The notes: generated from the sequence alone by a model not told the origin. A DNA stretch of 64,000 bases from Butyrivibrio sp. AE2015 (GCF_000420825.1 NZ_ATVR01000002.1:165207-229206), one strand, 5' to 3'. Numbered from the stretch's first letter, positions 19,160 to 29,028 are shown. A program made the numbers and translations.

Positions 19160-19203
19160 ACGTTCGCACCAGCTTCGATAAAACCTCAGCAGGTTCTCAC
19201 AGC

Positions 19204-20070
19204 TCAGCCTTTCACCGCACCAACCATAATTCCTTTTGTAAAGAATTTCTGAACAAATGGATATACGATAAGCATAGGGAGCATTGAAATTACAATGCTG
19301 GCTGCTTTGATGTTTTCTGCTACAAGGTTAGTCTGAAGTCCCTCTTCTACAGATACGTTGATTGATTCAACGAACTGCTTAAGTACCATCTGTACCGTGA
19401 AGTACTTGGATGAATTGATATAGTAGAGAACATCACTGATTCCGTTCCATCTTCCTACTGCATAAAAAAGACCAAGTGTTGCAAGTGTAGGATAAACAAG
19501 TGGAAGAACTACGTTTAAAAGGCATCTTGCCTCGCTGCATCCGTCTATCTTAGCTGCATCATATATAGCAGAATCAATTCCTTTAAATGCGTTGCACATG
19601 ATGATCATGTTGTATGCACTAAGTGCACCTGGGATAATAAGCGCCCATACTGTATCGATCATCTTAAAATCTCTTACGTTCAGGTACTCAGGAATTACAC
19701 CGGGATGCAAATACATTGTGAGCACGAACAGTGTCATAATTATCTTTCCGCCAACGAGCCCTTTCTTTGAAAGAGGGTAAGCGGCAAGAACTGTCATAAG
19801 AAGATTTATAATAGTTGATGCAAGCATCAGTACTATTGAATACCAGAAAGAGTTTACAAAGCTTCCACTCTGAAGTGCTCTTGTATAAGCTTCTGTAGTA
19901 AGATCAACAGGTAGGATAAATACTTTACCTGCAAGGATTGCGTTCTTTCCACTGAGTGATACAGCAAGTACTCGCAGGATAGGAACCATTGCTATACATG
20001 TGATAAGTATAAAAAATGCTGTCCAGAAAAACTGGAATATTCTTTCGTTTTTACTATTGATGGCACTCAT
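19204..20070 (-). CDS. Sugar ABC transporter permease, LplC-like
   Basis: This is a 288-residue CUT1-type permease with a first membrane helix near residues 13-33, an EAA loop (DAAKIDGCSEARCLLNVVLP) and the terminal GIMVGAVKG typical of MalG/LplC proteins. Its ATG overlaps the stop of the upstream permease (TAATG), so the two are translationally coupled. No ATPase is encoded nearby. Confidence 0.92.
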   Translation of the reverse strand: MSAINSKNERIFQFFWTAFFILITCIAMVPILRVLAVSLSGKNAILAGKVFILPVDLTTEAYTRALQSGSFVNSFWYSIVLMLASTIINLLMTVLAAYPLSKKGLVGGKIIMTLFVLTMYLHPGVIPEYLNVRDFKMIDTVWALIIPGALSAYNMIIMCNAFKGIDSAIYDAAKIDGCSEARCLLNVVLPLVYPTLATLGLFYAVGRWNGISDVLYYINSSKYFTVQMVLKQFVESINVSVEEGLQTNLVAENIKAASIVISMLPMLIVYPFVQKFFTKGIMVGAVKG

Positions 20071-20987
20071 TACATGATTCCCTCCTGTCCCATTTTCTTG
20101 ATAACAGCGTTAGCTGCAAAGACAAGAACTATTCCGACAACTGTCTGGAAAAGACCTACAGCTGTTGCGAAATCGAATCTTCCTGCCGCAAGACCTACTG
20201 AATACACATAGGTACTGATAACATCAGAAGCATCTCTTACCAGGGTATTACCCATCATATATGGCCTGTCAAAACTGATGTTTACAAGTCTTCCGATCTG
20301 CATGATGAGAAGGACTGTTATTGTTGATGAAATTTGAGGAAGTGTTACATGCCATATTCTCTGAAGTCTTGTAGCTCCATCGATGTAAGCTGCCTCTCCA
20401 AGAGATGCATCAGCTGCCATCAAAGCTGCAAGGTAAACAATCAGTGAATAGCCGGCTCCCTGCCATACACCCATGATCCAGTAAACAAATCTCCAGATAA
20501 ATGAGTTACTAAGGAATGATACGCTCTCTCCGCCAAGAGCTACGATAAGGTTGTTAACAAGTCCTGAGTTTGAAAAGAGCTGTGTAACAATACCTGAAAT
20601 AATAACCCATGAAAGGAAGTTTGGCAGATACAAAAGTGTCTGTGTTGTCTTTCTTACACCTTCACTTCTCAGCTCATTTAAAAAGATTGCCAAGAAAATC
20701 GGGAATGGGAATCCAATAATAAGATCACCAATGTTCAATACCAGAGTATTCTTCAGTGCACTCCAGAAATCCTTTGATGTAAAGGCCTCTTGGAAGTTCG
20801 CAAGTCCGATCCATGGGCTTTTCCAGATGCCTTTAAATACGTTGAACTTCTTAAATGCTACTACTACTCCGAGCATTGGTTTGTACTTAAAAAGAATCAT
20901 ATAGATAACCGGAATTATCAGCATAAGATACAGCTGCCAGTTATTTCTTAAATAGACTTTTACTTTACCCTTCTTATCTTTTTTCAT
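20070..20987 (-). CDS. Sugar ABC transporter permease, LplB-like
   Basis: This is the first gene of the three-gene transporter operon: 305 residues with several membrane helices, starting with a basic cytoplasmic N-terminus (MKKDKKGKVKVYLRN) and carrying the EAA loop EAAYIDGATRLQRIWHVTLP. It resembles LplB/YteP permeases that work with large binding proteins. ATG at 20987 follows AGGAAAGAG. Its promoter at 21060-21088 is near consensus, with a recurring TTGCAT box about 40 bp further upstream. Confidence 0.92.
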   Translation of the reverse strand: MKKDKKGKVKVYLRNNWQLYLMLIIPVIYMILFKYKPMLGVVVAFKKFNVFKGIWKSPWIGLANFQEAFTSKDFWSALKNTLVLNIGDLIIGFPFPIFLAIFLNELRSEGVRKTTQTLLYLPNFLSWVIISGIVTQLFSNSGLVNNLIVALGGESVSFLSNSFIWRFVYWIMGVWQGAGYSLIVYLAALMAADASLGEAAYIDGATRLQRIWHVTLPQISSTITVLLIMQIGRLVNISFDRPYMMGNTLVRDASDVISTYVYSVGLAAGRFDFATAVGLFQTVVGIVLVFAANAVIKKMGQEGIM

Positions 20988-21059
20988 AGTTTCTCTTTCC
21001 TAACCCCTGTTTTTAAAACGCACGTTGCCGATATAATGATAACTCTTTAATACTTTATC

Positions 21060-21088
21060 ATTGTATACTACTATTTTAACCATGTCAT
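21060..21088 (-). promoter_or_regulatory. Promoter of the Lpl-type transporter operon
   Basis: On the minus strand ATGACA (21083-21088), a 17-bp spacer and TACAAT (21060-21065) make a good sigma-A promoter about 70 bp before the lplB-like gene. Confidence 0.7.
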
Positions 21089-21124
21089 GAATAAGAAACT
21101 ATAGATAATTTGCTATTATTACTC

Positions 21125-21143
21125 TAAAACATTGCATTTTTTG
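21125..21143 (-). promoter_or_regulatory. TTGCAT box, copy 1 (Lpl operon)
   Basis: TAAAACATTGCATTTTTTG lies about 37 bp upstream of the -35 box, a position suited to an activator. Near-identical boxes occur at 27803, 33872, 43266 and 43331, all before minus-strand genes. A TTTTG-N2-CAAAA inverted repeat adjoins it. Confidence 0.55.
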
Positions 21144-21163
21144 TTTTGACCAAAAATATGCAC

Positions 21164-21197
21164 AAAAAGGGCAGATAAACTTTTGTTCATCTGCCCC
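21164..21197 (-). terminator. Terminator of the Opp operon
   Basis: GGGCAGATGAAC, loop AAAA and GTTTATCTGCCC form a 12-pair stem with one G-T pair, followed on the minus strand by TTTTTG. It is a classical intrinsic terminator just after the oppF-like gene. Confidence 0.92.
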
Positions 21198-21213
21198 AAA
21201 ACTATGATACTAA

Positions 21214-22221
21214 TTATTTTGTTTCCTCATAACTAAAACCGCGAAGGCTTAATTCATTTGCAAGACTGCAGGCTACAAAGTGTCCCTTTTCAATCTCAAA
21301 ATACTCAGGAGTACACTCCTTACACTTTTCAGTGCAATATCTGCAACGTGTGTGGAAATAGCATCCACTTGGTGGATTAGCCGGGTTAGGAATCTCTCCC
21401 CTAAGAGGTATTCTCTCCTGGATAAAGTTTGGATCAGCAACAGGAACTGCTGACATCAAAGCCTCTGTATATGGGTGCTTTGGATGTGTGAATATCTGCT
21501 CTGTCTCACCATACTCAACCATTTTGCCAAGGTACATAACACCAACTCTGTCAGATATATGCTCAACTACAGACAGGTCATGAGAAATGAAGATATACGT
21601 GAGCTTCATTTCTTTCTGTAAATCCTTAAGAAGGTTTATTACCTGCGCCTGAATTGAAACGTCAAGAGCTGAAACCGCCTCATCACAAACAATGATCTTG
21701 GGCTTTATGACCAGCGCTCTTGCAATACCGATACGCTGTCTCTGACCGCCTGAAAATGCATGTGGATATCTCATAAGATAAGCAGGATTAAGGCCTACTT
21801 TCTCTGCCATTTCTTTTGCCATCTGATCCATCTGGCTGTCAGGCATCTTGGGATAGTTGGCCTTTAGAGGCTCCTTTATGATATCAAGTACGGTCATTCT
21901 TGGGTCAAGAGATGAATACGGATCCTGGAAGATCATCTGGATCTCCTTGCGGATTCCCTTCATCTTCTTTTTATCAACTTTCAGGAAGTCTACTTCTTCT
22001 CCTGATTCTGTCCGGTAAAAGACCTCTCCCTCTGAGGCATCGTATGCTCTGACAATACATCTTCCAAGAGTTGTCTTTCCACAGCCGGACTCTCCAACAA
22101 TTCCTATTGTCTCTCCTTCTCTTACGCTAAAAGAAACATCTGTAACTGCTTTAACAGTGACATTCTTGGAGGTAAAGCGCTTGTGGAGATGCTTTACTTC
22201 TAAAATATTATCTTTTTCCAC
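21214..22221 (-). CDS. oppF: Oligopeptide/dipeptide ABC transporter ATPase, OppF-like
   Basis: One of two ATPases energising the Opp-type importer. It has Walker A GESGCGKT, the ABC signature FSGGQRQRIGIA and Walker B IIVCDEAVSALD, plus the C-terminal oligopeptide-transporter domain with a cysteine group (CYFHTRCRYCTEKC). An upstream ATG at 22335 lies deep in the previous gene; the preferred start is GTG at 22221, eight bases after GGAGG, giving about 335 residues. That start begins (M)EKDNILEVKHLH, matching the start of the oppD product. It overlaps oppD by 14 bases. Confidence 0.93.
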   Translation of the reverse strand: MEKDNILEVKHLHKRFTSKNVTVKAVTDVSFSVREGETIGIVGESGCGKTTLGRCIVRAYDASEGEVFYRTESGEEVDFLKVDKKKMKGIRKEIQMIFQDPYSSLDPRMTVLDIIKEPLKANYPKMPDSQMDQMAKEMAEKVGLNPAYLMRYPHAFSGGQRQRIGIARALVIKPKIIVCDEAVSALDVSIQAQVINLLKDLQKEMKLTYIFISHDLSVVEHISDRVGVMYLGKMVEYGETEQIFTHPKHPYTEALMSAVPVADPNFIQERIPLRGEIPNPANPPSGCYFHTRCRYCTEKCKECTPEYFEIEKGHFVACSLANELSLRGFSYEETK

Positions 22222-23305
22222 GCTTTTTTCCTCCCTCATCTGGCTCAACAGGATTTGCTGCCTCTTCTGCAAGCCTCTTTTCAACTTCAGCTCTGTGTGC
22301 CTGGCAAGCAGGATTAGAGCAGTTAAAGCATGCAATCTTATGTCCTGGCTCTACCTCAACAAGTTCAGGCTCTGCCTTATCGCAAAGTCCCTCAATCCTG
22401 CAGTCGCATCTGTCATAGAATCCGCACTGTTTTGGAAGGTTCATGGCAAGCGGCACTGTTCCTTCAATTGAGAACAATCTCTCATCTTTTCTTCCACCAA
22501 TCTTATGAACTGATCCCATAAGTCCACGAGTATATGGATGCTGAGGATTTGCATATATTGTCTTGGAATCGCCTGTCTCTACAACTTTTCCAAGGTACAT
22601 AACTGCTACTCTGTCGCACATTCTTGCAACTACGCCCAGGTCGTGTGTGATGAACAGAATAGCCATGTTGAACTCTTTTTGAAGCTCCTTCATCAGCTCA
22701 AGGATCTGAGCCTGAATTGTCACATCCAGAGCTGTTGTAGGTTCATCAGCGATCAAAAGCTTTGGATTACATACAAGCGCCATTGCAATGAGTGCTCTCT
22801 GAAGCATGCCGCCTGAGAACTCGTGTGGATACTGATTATATCTCTTTTCCACATTTGCGATTCCGACTTTTCTCATGACTTCAAGGGAAATCTCTTTTGC
22901 CTTCTTTTTATCCTTAGTTATATGCAAAAGAGTTGCCTCAGTAATCTGATTTCCAATGGTGTACATAGGTGAAAAAGCCACCATAGGTTCCTGGAATATC
23001 ATTGAAATCTGCTTTCCACGGATATTTCTTATTTCTTTTCCCTTTGGGTCCATCTTAAGAATATCCACTTCAGTGCCATCCTCATTTCTGAACATGATCT
23101 CGCCGTGAGGTGTGCACTTTCTGTCATTGATCGCAAGAATTGATTTACATGTGATTGATTTGCCGCAGCCTGACTCTCCAACAAGTCCAAGGGTCTCGCC
23201 GCGCTTTATTTCGAAGTTTACTCCTCTTACAGGTGTAAGAGTACCTTCCATCATCTTTATGTCTACATGGAGGTCCTTTACTTCTATAATGTTATCTTTT
23301 TCCAT
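22208..23305 (-). CDS. oppD: Oligopeptide/dipeptide ABC transporter ATPase, OppD-like
   Basis: The second ATPase subunit, about 365 residues. It has Walker A GESGCGKS, signature FSGGMLQRALIA, Walker B LLIADEPTTALD and the C-terminal cysteine cluster (CGFYDRCDCRIEGLC) found in this transporter family. ATG at 23305 follows GGAGG and is preferred to the ATG at 23341. Its start, MEKDNIIEVKDLH, parallels the oppF start and reflects an old duplication of the two ATPases. Confidence 0.94.
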   Translation of the reverse strand: MEKDNIIEVKDLHVDIKMMEGTLTPVRGVNFEIKRGETLGLVGESGCGKSITCKSILAINDRKCTPHGEIMFRNEDGTEVDILKMDPKGKEIRNIRGKQISMIFQEPMVAFSPMYTIGNQITEATLLHITKDKKKAKEISLEVMRKVGIANVEKRYNQYPHEFSGGMLQRALIAMALVCNPKLLIADEPTTALDVTIQAQILELMKELQKEFNMAILFITHDLGVVARMCDRVAVMYLGKVVETGDSKTIYANPQHPYTRGLMGSVHKIGGRKDERLFSIEGTVPLAMNLPKQCGFYDRCDCRIEGLCDKAEPELVEVEPGHKIACFNCSNPACQAHRAEVEKRLAEEAANPVEPDEGGKKRGKR

Positions 23306-23318
23306 AGGTTCCTCCCGA

Positions 23319-24437
23319 TTACTTGTATGGATCAGCTGCATCTCTCATTCCATCGCCAAGGAAGTTAAATGCCAAAACTGTGATAGTAACGAAAATAATT
23401 GGAATAAGCTTGTGTGGGTTTGCTGCCACATCTGTTACTGAGCTGGCTTCCTGAAGAAGAACGCCCCAGCTTGTTGCAGGTGACTTGATACCAAGTCCAA
23501 GGTATGACATTGATGTCTCACCTACGATGGATCCCGGAATTCCAAGAGTCAGGGATACGATAAGATAGCTCATAAAGCCCGGAACAAGATGCTTCCAGAT
23601 TATCTTCCATGTTGATACGCCTGAGATTCTTGCAGCCATAACGTAGTCTTCATTCTTAAGTGAAAGAAACTTACCTCTTACTACTCTAGCCATTCCTGTC
23701 CAGTTAATGAAGGAAAGAATGATCGTCATGTAGAAATACATCTTAACTGTGGAAATTCCTGCAGGGATAGCTGCTGAGAGCGCCATCCAAAGAGGAATCT
23801 GAGGCACAGCTCCGATAACCTCTATTATTCTCTGAATTATGATATCAATAACACCACCAAAATATCCTGAAATAGAGCCAATAGCGACACCCAGGAAAAA
23901 GCTTATGAATGCGCTGGCAAATGGGATTGAAAGTGAAATCCTTGCTCCCAACAGCACTCTGGAAAAGATATCTCGTCCAAGTGAATCTGCTCCGAAGAGG
24001 AATATTTTTGCTCCTGTTCCTCCATTTGAGCCTTCGCCCACACCAAAGAGATGAAGGTCACACGGGAAAAGACCTAATATCTTATATTCAGTTCCGTGAA
24101 CAAACCATTCAATCTTGTAGTATTCAGAAAGATCAGGTTCAAGTTTTACTTCAAATGTCTTTTTATCAATTGTCTTTTCAAGCTTGTAAACGTGTGGTCC
24201 TACATGCTCGTCATTGAAAATAGTGTAAATCTCCGTTGGAGCTGAATTTCTGTACAGTCCGTCGAACTCATCAAGTGAATATGGTGCAAGGAAATCTGCA
24301 AACAGTGCTCCTATGTAAAGAACTGCCAAGATAATAAATGAAACCTGAGCAAGTTTATGCTTTTTAAGCTTTCTTGCCATCAAGGTCCACTGGGAGGCAA
24401 GATAATAATCTTCTTTTGACTTAGTACGTTTTGCCAT
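23319..24437 (-). CDS. oppC: Opp/Dpp-type ABC transporter permease, OppC-like
   Basis: A 372-residue permease with a first membrane helix near residues 30-50, then a large extracytoplasmic insertion (about 60-125), and the binding-protein-dependent permease domain including the EAA-type loop MAARISGVSTWKIIWKHLVP and GETSMSYLGLGIKSPATSWG. The N-terminal extension and the insertion are characteristic of OppC rather than OppB. Its ATG overlaps the oppB stop (TAATG). Confidence 0.93.
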   Translation of the reverse strand: MAKRTKSKEDYYLASQWTLMARKLKKHKLAQVSFIILAVLYIGALFADFLAPYSLDEFDGLYRNSAPTEIYTIFNDEHVGPHVYKLEKTIDKKTFEVKLEPDLSEYYKIEWFVHGTEYKILGLFPCDLHLFGVGEGSNGGTGAKIFLFGADSLGRDIFSRVLLGARISLSIPFASAFISFFLGVAIGSISGYFGGVIDIIIQRIIEVIGAVPQIPLWMALSAAIPAGISTVKMYFYMTIILSFINWTGMARVVRGKFLSLKNEDYVMAARISGVSTWKIIWKHLVPGFMSYLIVSLTLGIPGSIVGETSMSYLGLGIKSPATSWGVLLQEASSVTDVAANPHKLIPIIFVTITVLAFNFLGDGMRDAADPYK

Positions 24438-25537
24438 TATCTGTTACCTCCTGAATATCTGATTCTTGGATCAAGGAAGGCGAGGGCTATATCAGACAAA
24501 AGAACTCCGATAACGACCAGGACTGCCTGGATCATAACGATTGCACCTGCAAGGTACATATCCTGAGACTGAAGAGCCTTATAAAGTACAGGTCCCTGGA
24601 TCTGCATGTTAAGCACAAGAGCTGTTACTGTAGATCCCGAGAACAGGCTTGAAAGAACTCCGCCAAGGCCTGATACAGTAGGGTTTATAGCTGCTCTGAA
24701 GCAATACTTCATGATGATCTTTCCTTCAGGAACACCCTTAGCTCTTGCTGTAAGTGTGTACTGCTGCGCAACCTCATCAAGCATCTGGGCTCTCACTGAA
24801 CGGATGATTCCGCAGGTGCCGCTTGTACCAATTACGATAATAGGGATGATCATTCTTTTTAAGAAGTCACCGAAATTGTATAAATGAACGCCGTTTTGTA
24901 ACATCTCCTGACTGAAAAGGCCTACGTTGGCATTCCCCGTCCATTTATAGGAGAGATACATAAGCACAATTGCCAAAATAAAGTTCGGTATGGCAGTACC
25001 TAAGAATCCGATTATGGCCGATATGTAATCGCCAACAGAATACTGATGAGTACTTGCATATACCGCTATAGGTATAGAAACCAGATACTGGAACAGCATG
25101 ATTATAGCTGTTACGCCGATTGTCAGCCCCAGTCTGTCATTAACTACACTCCATACATCTCTTCCGTATGCAAAAGAGTATTTCCAGTTGTGATGTGAAT
25201 GATAAAGTCTGTAATACGCTGAATCTGTAGGTGTCCAGATAATATCTTTTACCCACTTTAAATACTGCTGCCAAACAGGCAGATCAAGTCCGTAGTCTGC
25301 TCTCATTGATGCCGCATAATCTGCATCTACTAATTCACCCTCGGTTGCAAGCGCCGCTATATGCGCGGATACATAGTCTCCCGGAGGAAGCTGAATAACG
25401 AAGAAAACCAAGATTGAGATTAAAAGAATTGTTGGAATGAACATGAGTACACGCTTGATGATGTACTGAACAAGATCCTTCTGAAAAAAGGCCTTAAGAC
25501 TGTCCCCAAAACTCCTTTTTGCCACTTTTTCCTCCAT
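24437..25537 (-). CDS. oppB: Opp/Dpp-type ABC transporter permease, OppB-like
   Basis: This permease starts with a short cytoplasmic segment and a membrane helix (FIPTILLISILVFFVIQLPPGDY), then the large loop and permease domain usual for OppB, including LTARAKGVPEGKIIMKYCFR. ATG at 25537 gives 366 residues. An in-frame GTG four codons later, five bases after GGAGG, is an equally good start. The ATG at 25585 is probably in the leader. Confidence 0.93.
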   Translation of the reverse strand: MEEKVAKRSFGDSLKAFFQKDLVQYIIKRVLMFIPTILLISILVFFVIQLPPGDYVSAHIAALATEGELVDADYAASMRADYGLDLPVWQQYLKWVKDIIWTPTDSAYYRLYHSHHNWKYSFAYGRDVWSVVNDRLGLTIGVTAIIMLFQYLVSIPIAVYASTHQYSVGDYISAIIGFLGTAIPNFILAIVLMYLSYKWTGNANVGLFSQEMLQNGVHLYNFGDFLKRMIIPIIVIGTSGTCGIIRSVRAQMLDEVAQQYTLTARAKGVPEGKIIMKYCFRAAINPTVSGLGGVLSSLFSGSTVTALVLNMQIQGPVLYKALQSQDMYLAGAIVMIQAVLVVIGVLLSDIALAFLDPRIRYSGGNR

Positions 25538-25630
25538 TAGAAATGTCCCTTTCCTTAAAAATCCGGAGACGTGGAAACCAACCACGCCTCCGGTACTATT
25601 TAGAATAATACTACTGTGTTGTCCCCAGAA

Positions 25631-27715
25631 TTACTCTGCCTTAAACATTACTTCGTAATGAGCCATGTTTGCGTACTGATAGCAGTCAGCCCATACAAGG
25701 CCATCTGCATAGTTCTTAAGCTTTGAAGAAATGATCTCGTAAGAATTCTCTGCCTTAAGGTATGCAATTGACCAGAGATTTTCTTTGTGGATATTGAAGA
25801 TTTCAGCCTGATATCCATCTCTCTCAGTCTCATCAGATGTAAGACGCCACTTGTCATAAAGCTCAACGAGCTTAGCCATATCACCTGTAGGTTCAACACC
25901 CTGTGCACCCTTTGTTGCATAGTATGTACCATACTCGCCATACCATTCAGCTGCCTGGGCGATAGGAACGAATGGAGCTGCTCTATCCTTAAGTGAAGCA
26001 CCGCCGATAGATGTATGAGGTCCCATTACAGCAACCCAGTCGTTGTTGTCGATTGTCTCATCAAATGCTGAAACTTCAAGGTTCTTAAGTGCGCAGTTGA
26101 TACCTACTGCCTTGTAGTACTGTTCAAACACAGGATATGAATCATCTGCTCCTCCATCATATGCAAGGAATGTGATCATGAGGTCTGAACCATCTGCGAA
26201 ATCATAGAATCCGTCAGATCCCTTTACAAGTCCGCATCCTTCAAGAAGGCTCTGTGCCTTTTCTACATCGTACTCAGTCCACTTTGCTTCCCACTCAGCG
26301 TCATAGCCAACGTTGCCTTCTGCAGGAGCTGCCTGACCAGGCTCAAGGAATCCATCTGTAAGAAGCTGTGATACCTGTGCTCTGTCTACGCAGATTGACA
26401 TTGCCTCACGGAAGTCCTTGTTAGCAAAAAGATCTGCATAATTCTTGTCTGTATTTGTGTAGTTAAATGTAATCTGGTAGCTACCCCAGTTTGTTGTTCC
26501 CCATTCACGGATCTCTGCTGCATCACCAAGGTCAGCCTTTGTTGCTGCAATATCCTGCATAGCAATTGTGATGATGTCAAGCTCGCCTGAACGGAACATA
26601 AGAAGATCCTGTCCGTCTTCTGAAGTTGTATTGAAGTGAAGTGCATCAACATATGGAAGCTGATTGCCTGCTGCATCTACTTTCCAGAAGTATGGGTTAC
26701 GATCCATGATGCAAAGTGTGTCATCCTTTGAGCTGTTTCCGGGAACAGTTGAAAGAACGAAGGAGTTAAGTGTAGGAACTCCTGATGTGTTCCAGAAGTT
26801 GTAAGCTACTGCTTTTCCTAAATCCTTAACTGTTGCTGCATCAATGTTCTTTTTCTGAGCGTTTGCAAGAACTTCTTCCTCTGTAAGGCCTGTGCTCTGC
26901 CAGTACTCATTCTCAACATATGGGAAGTCCTCAGAATCAGGGATAAGGTCGCTTAAGTAATGAGCTGGAGCCCAGCACCATTTAAAGTCGCCGTTCTCGA
27001 TGAAGTCAGCAGGATACTTTGGATTAACGAATGTCCATGTTACTGTGTAATCATCAACCTTCTTAAGAGTTGCAAATGCATCCTCTCCATCTACTTCTTC
27101 CTTAAGTGCTGACCAGCCGTTCTTCTTGCTGTCGAAATTTGAAAGATGGCACATGTAGTACCAGAATGTGATATCGTCAGCTGTGAATGGCTCACCGTCA
27201 GACCACTTCATGCCTTCTCTTAATTTGAAGGTCCATTCTGTGTAGTCATCATTATGTTCAAAAGATTTAATAACGTTTGGATAGTAAGATCCGTCTGTGT
27301 TGTAACGGATGATAGACTCAAGAGTAGGTCTTGATAATCCCCAACCGCCGCCTGCGCCTGCAAGATTGATAACCCCACCATAATTACCAATCTCAATTTT
27401 TGCACCGGTAGCATCTGCTGTCTCAACAAAAATGTTGTCAGCATTAGGAATTCTTTCCTCTACTGCAGGTAGTGTTCCTGCAGTTACCTGCTCTGCAAGC
27501 ATAGGTGCTTCTGAATAGCCTGAAATTTCTACAGCTTCTGCTGTTGTAGCTTCTGCAGTTGCTGTCTCTGCGACTGACGCTTCAGCCTGTGAACTCTCAG
27601 TAGTATCTGCTGATGTGCTTGGTGTAGCTGCTCCGCCACATCCTGCAAGCATTGTTACAGATGTTGCTGCTAAGAGAACTGCAGATAATACTTTATTGCT
27701 TGTACTCTTTCTCAT
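25631..27715 (-). CDS. oppA: Extracellular solute-binding lipoprotein, family 5 (OppA-like)
   Basis: The 694-residue binding protein has a lipoprotein signal ending in the lipobox LAGC (about residue 26), an Ala/Thr/Glu-rich tether and a family 5 fold (LEGCGL, FKLREGMKWSDGEPFTADDITFWYY). It is longer than the roughly 540 residues usual for OppA. Family 5 proteins bind peptides, but in several bacteria they bind oligosaccharides. Its setting between a sugar transporter and an inositol operon leaves either open. It is the first gene of the oppABCDF operon. Confidence 0.9.
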   Translation of the reverse strand: MRKSTSNKVLSAVLLAATSVTMLAGCGGAATPSTSADTTESSQAEASVAETATAEATTAEAVEISGYSEAPMLAEQVTAGTLPAVEERIPNADNIFVETADATGAKIEIGNYGGVINLAGAGGGWGLSRPTLESIIRYNTDGSYYPNVIKSFEHNDDYTEWTFKLREGMKWSDGEPFTADDITFWYYMCHLSNFDSKKNGWSALKEEVDGEDAFATLKKVDDYTVTWTFVNPKYPADFIENGDFKWCWAPAHYLSDLIPDSEDFPYVENEYWQSTGLTEEEVLANAQKKNIDAATVKDLGKAVAYNFWNTSGVPTLNSFVLSTVPGNSSKDDTLCIMDRNPYFWKVDAAGNQLPYVDALHFNTTSEDGQDLLMFRSGELDIITIAMQDIAATKADLGDAAEIREWGTTNWGSYQITFNYTNTDKNYADLFANKDFREAMSICVDRAQVSQLLTDGFLEPGQAAPAEGNVGYDAEWEAKWTEYDVEKAQSLLEGCGLVKGSDGFYDFADGSDLMITFLAYDGGADDSYPVFEQYYKAVGINCALKNLEVSAFDETIDNNDWVAVMGPHTSIGGASLKDRAAPFVPIAQAAEWYGEYGTYYATKGAQGVEPTGDMAKLVELYDKWRLTSDETERDGYQAEIFNIHKENLWSIAYLKAENSYEIISSKLKNYADGLVWADCYQYANMAHYEVMFKAE

Positions 27716-27802
27716 ATTCCCTCCTTATATTGAAAACCTTCAACACTACTATGATAACATTGGTTTCCTACACTATATAGCCAAAATTTTATCTTTTTTT
27801 AA

Positions 27803-27833
27803 TAAAACATTGCATATTTTGTCATAATGACAA
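27803..27833 (-). promoter_or_regulatory. TTGCAT box, copy 2, with an overlapping palindrome (oppA)
   Basis: TAAAACATTGCATATTTTG (27803-27821) is followed, sharing three bases, by TTGTCATAATGACAA (27819-27833), arms TTGTCAT/ATGACAA. The pair lies about 90 bp before oppA. A TATAGT -10-like box sits about 25 bp downstream (27772-27777) with no good -35, as expected for an activated promoter. No terminator was seen after the preceding inositol operon. Confidence 0.5.
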
Positions 27834-27859
27834 TTATTAATATTTCATTAAATAAAAGA

Positions 27860-29014
27860 TCATGGATACATCTTACGGTACAGTCCCTTTAATACTTCTG
27901 CATCAAGTTCTCTGATCGTGTTTGAAGGGCTTCCACTTATCATGGCATCCTCTGCCATTTTATCGATGCTTGCATAGAATTCCTCTCTGTTTATGCCATA
28001 GCCTTCAAGAGTTGGAATCTGACAAACATCACAGATTTTTCTTATCTGAACCATGAAAGCGTCAGCTGCTTTTTCATCGGAGTCATCGTCAGTTGCTGCA
28101 CCAATTGCTCTTGCCATATCAGCAAATCGGTCCATTGCGCCCTCTTTTGCATATTCAAGGCATACCCCCAGAAGCATAGCATTGGATATTCCGTGTGGCA
28201 CATGGAAAAGAGCTCCGATAGGGCGGCTCATTCCATGAACAAGAGTAACGCTTGAATTGTTAAATGCCATTCCTGCCTCAAGTGCAGCAATAGACATCTG
28301 TGTTCTTGCCACATCATTTCCGGCATCATGATAGGAAAGTGGCAGATAGTTAAAAATTCTTTTTATTGCAGATATTGCCAAGGTATCTGTAAGTGCCTGG
28401 GCCTTTCTTGATGTATAAGCTTCTACCGCATGAGTAAGGGCATCCAGTCCTGTTGATGCAGTCATTTTAGGTGGAAGTGTAAAAGTAAGTTCAGGGTCAA
28501 TGATCGCTACATCAGGAATTAGCTGAGCACCCTTAAGAAGCATTTTTACCCCTGACTCAACATCCGAAATGATAGTGAACTGAGTAGCCTCAGAGCCAGT
28601 GCCAGCAGTTGTTGGGATTGCGATCATCTTCGCCTTTATTCCCGAGATTTCTTTTCCCATGTAGTCGGAGATCCTGCCGGGATTAGCATCCATTGCAGCC
28701 ACAGCTTTCATGATATCAAGCGCACTTCCGCCGCCTATTCCGATGAGGAAATCACATTCTTCCTTCTTGTAGATAGAAAGAGCTTCATCGATCATGACAT
28801 TGGTAGGCTCTCCAAGGAAGTTGTCAAAGATTGCATATTTTATGTTCTTTTTGGAAAGCGCATCAGTAACGATTTTTACCTTTCCAAGTTTCTCAGTGAT
28901 CTGGTCGCAGACAATAAGTGCCTTTTTCCCGAAGTTATCAATATAATTTCCAACTTCCTTAAGGCTGCCTTTCCCTGTAACTATTTTCCCAGGTACTATA
29001 AATTCTTTTGCCAT
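27860..29014 (-). CDS. Iron-containing alcohol dehydrogenase of the inositol operon
   Basis: A 384-residue group III alcohol dehydrogenase with the NAD(P) loop GIGGGSALDIMKA (about 93-105), the PTTAGTGSEAT stretch and the metal ligands in GLDALTHAVEAY and HGMSRPIGALFHVPHG. It follows iolG with a 14-bp gap and is the last gene of the iol operon. Substrate is not readable from sequence. Because iolA and iolJ are missing here, reduction of malonic semialdehyde or another aldehyde or ketone product of the pathway is a reasonable inference. Confidence 0.9.
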   Translation of the reverse strand: MAKEFIVPGKIVTGKGSLKEVGNYIDNFGKKALIVCDQITEKLGKVKIVTDALSKKNIKYAIFDNFLGEPTNVMIDEALSIYKKEECDFLIGIGGGSALDIMKAVAAMDANPGRISDYMGKEISGIKAKMIAIPTTAGTGSEATQFTIISDVESGVKMLLKGAQLIPDVAIIDPELTFTLPPKMTASTGLDALTHAVEAYTSRKAQALTDTLAISAIKRIFNYLPLSYHDAGNDVARTQMSIAALEAGMAFNNSSVTLVHGMSRPIGALFHVPHGISNAMLLGVCLEYAKEGAMDRFADMARAIGAATDDDSDEKAADAFMVQIRKICDVCQIPTLEGYGINREEFYASIDKMAEDAMISGSPSNTIRELDAEVLKGLYRKMYP

Positions 29015-29028
29015 AACAAAAGTCCCCC

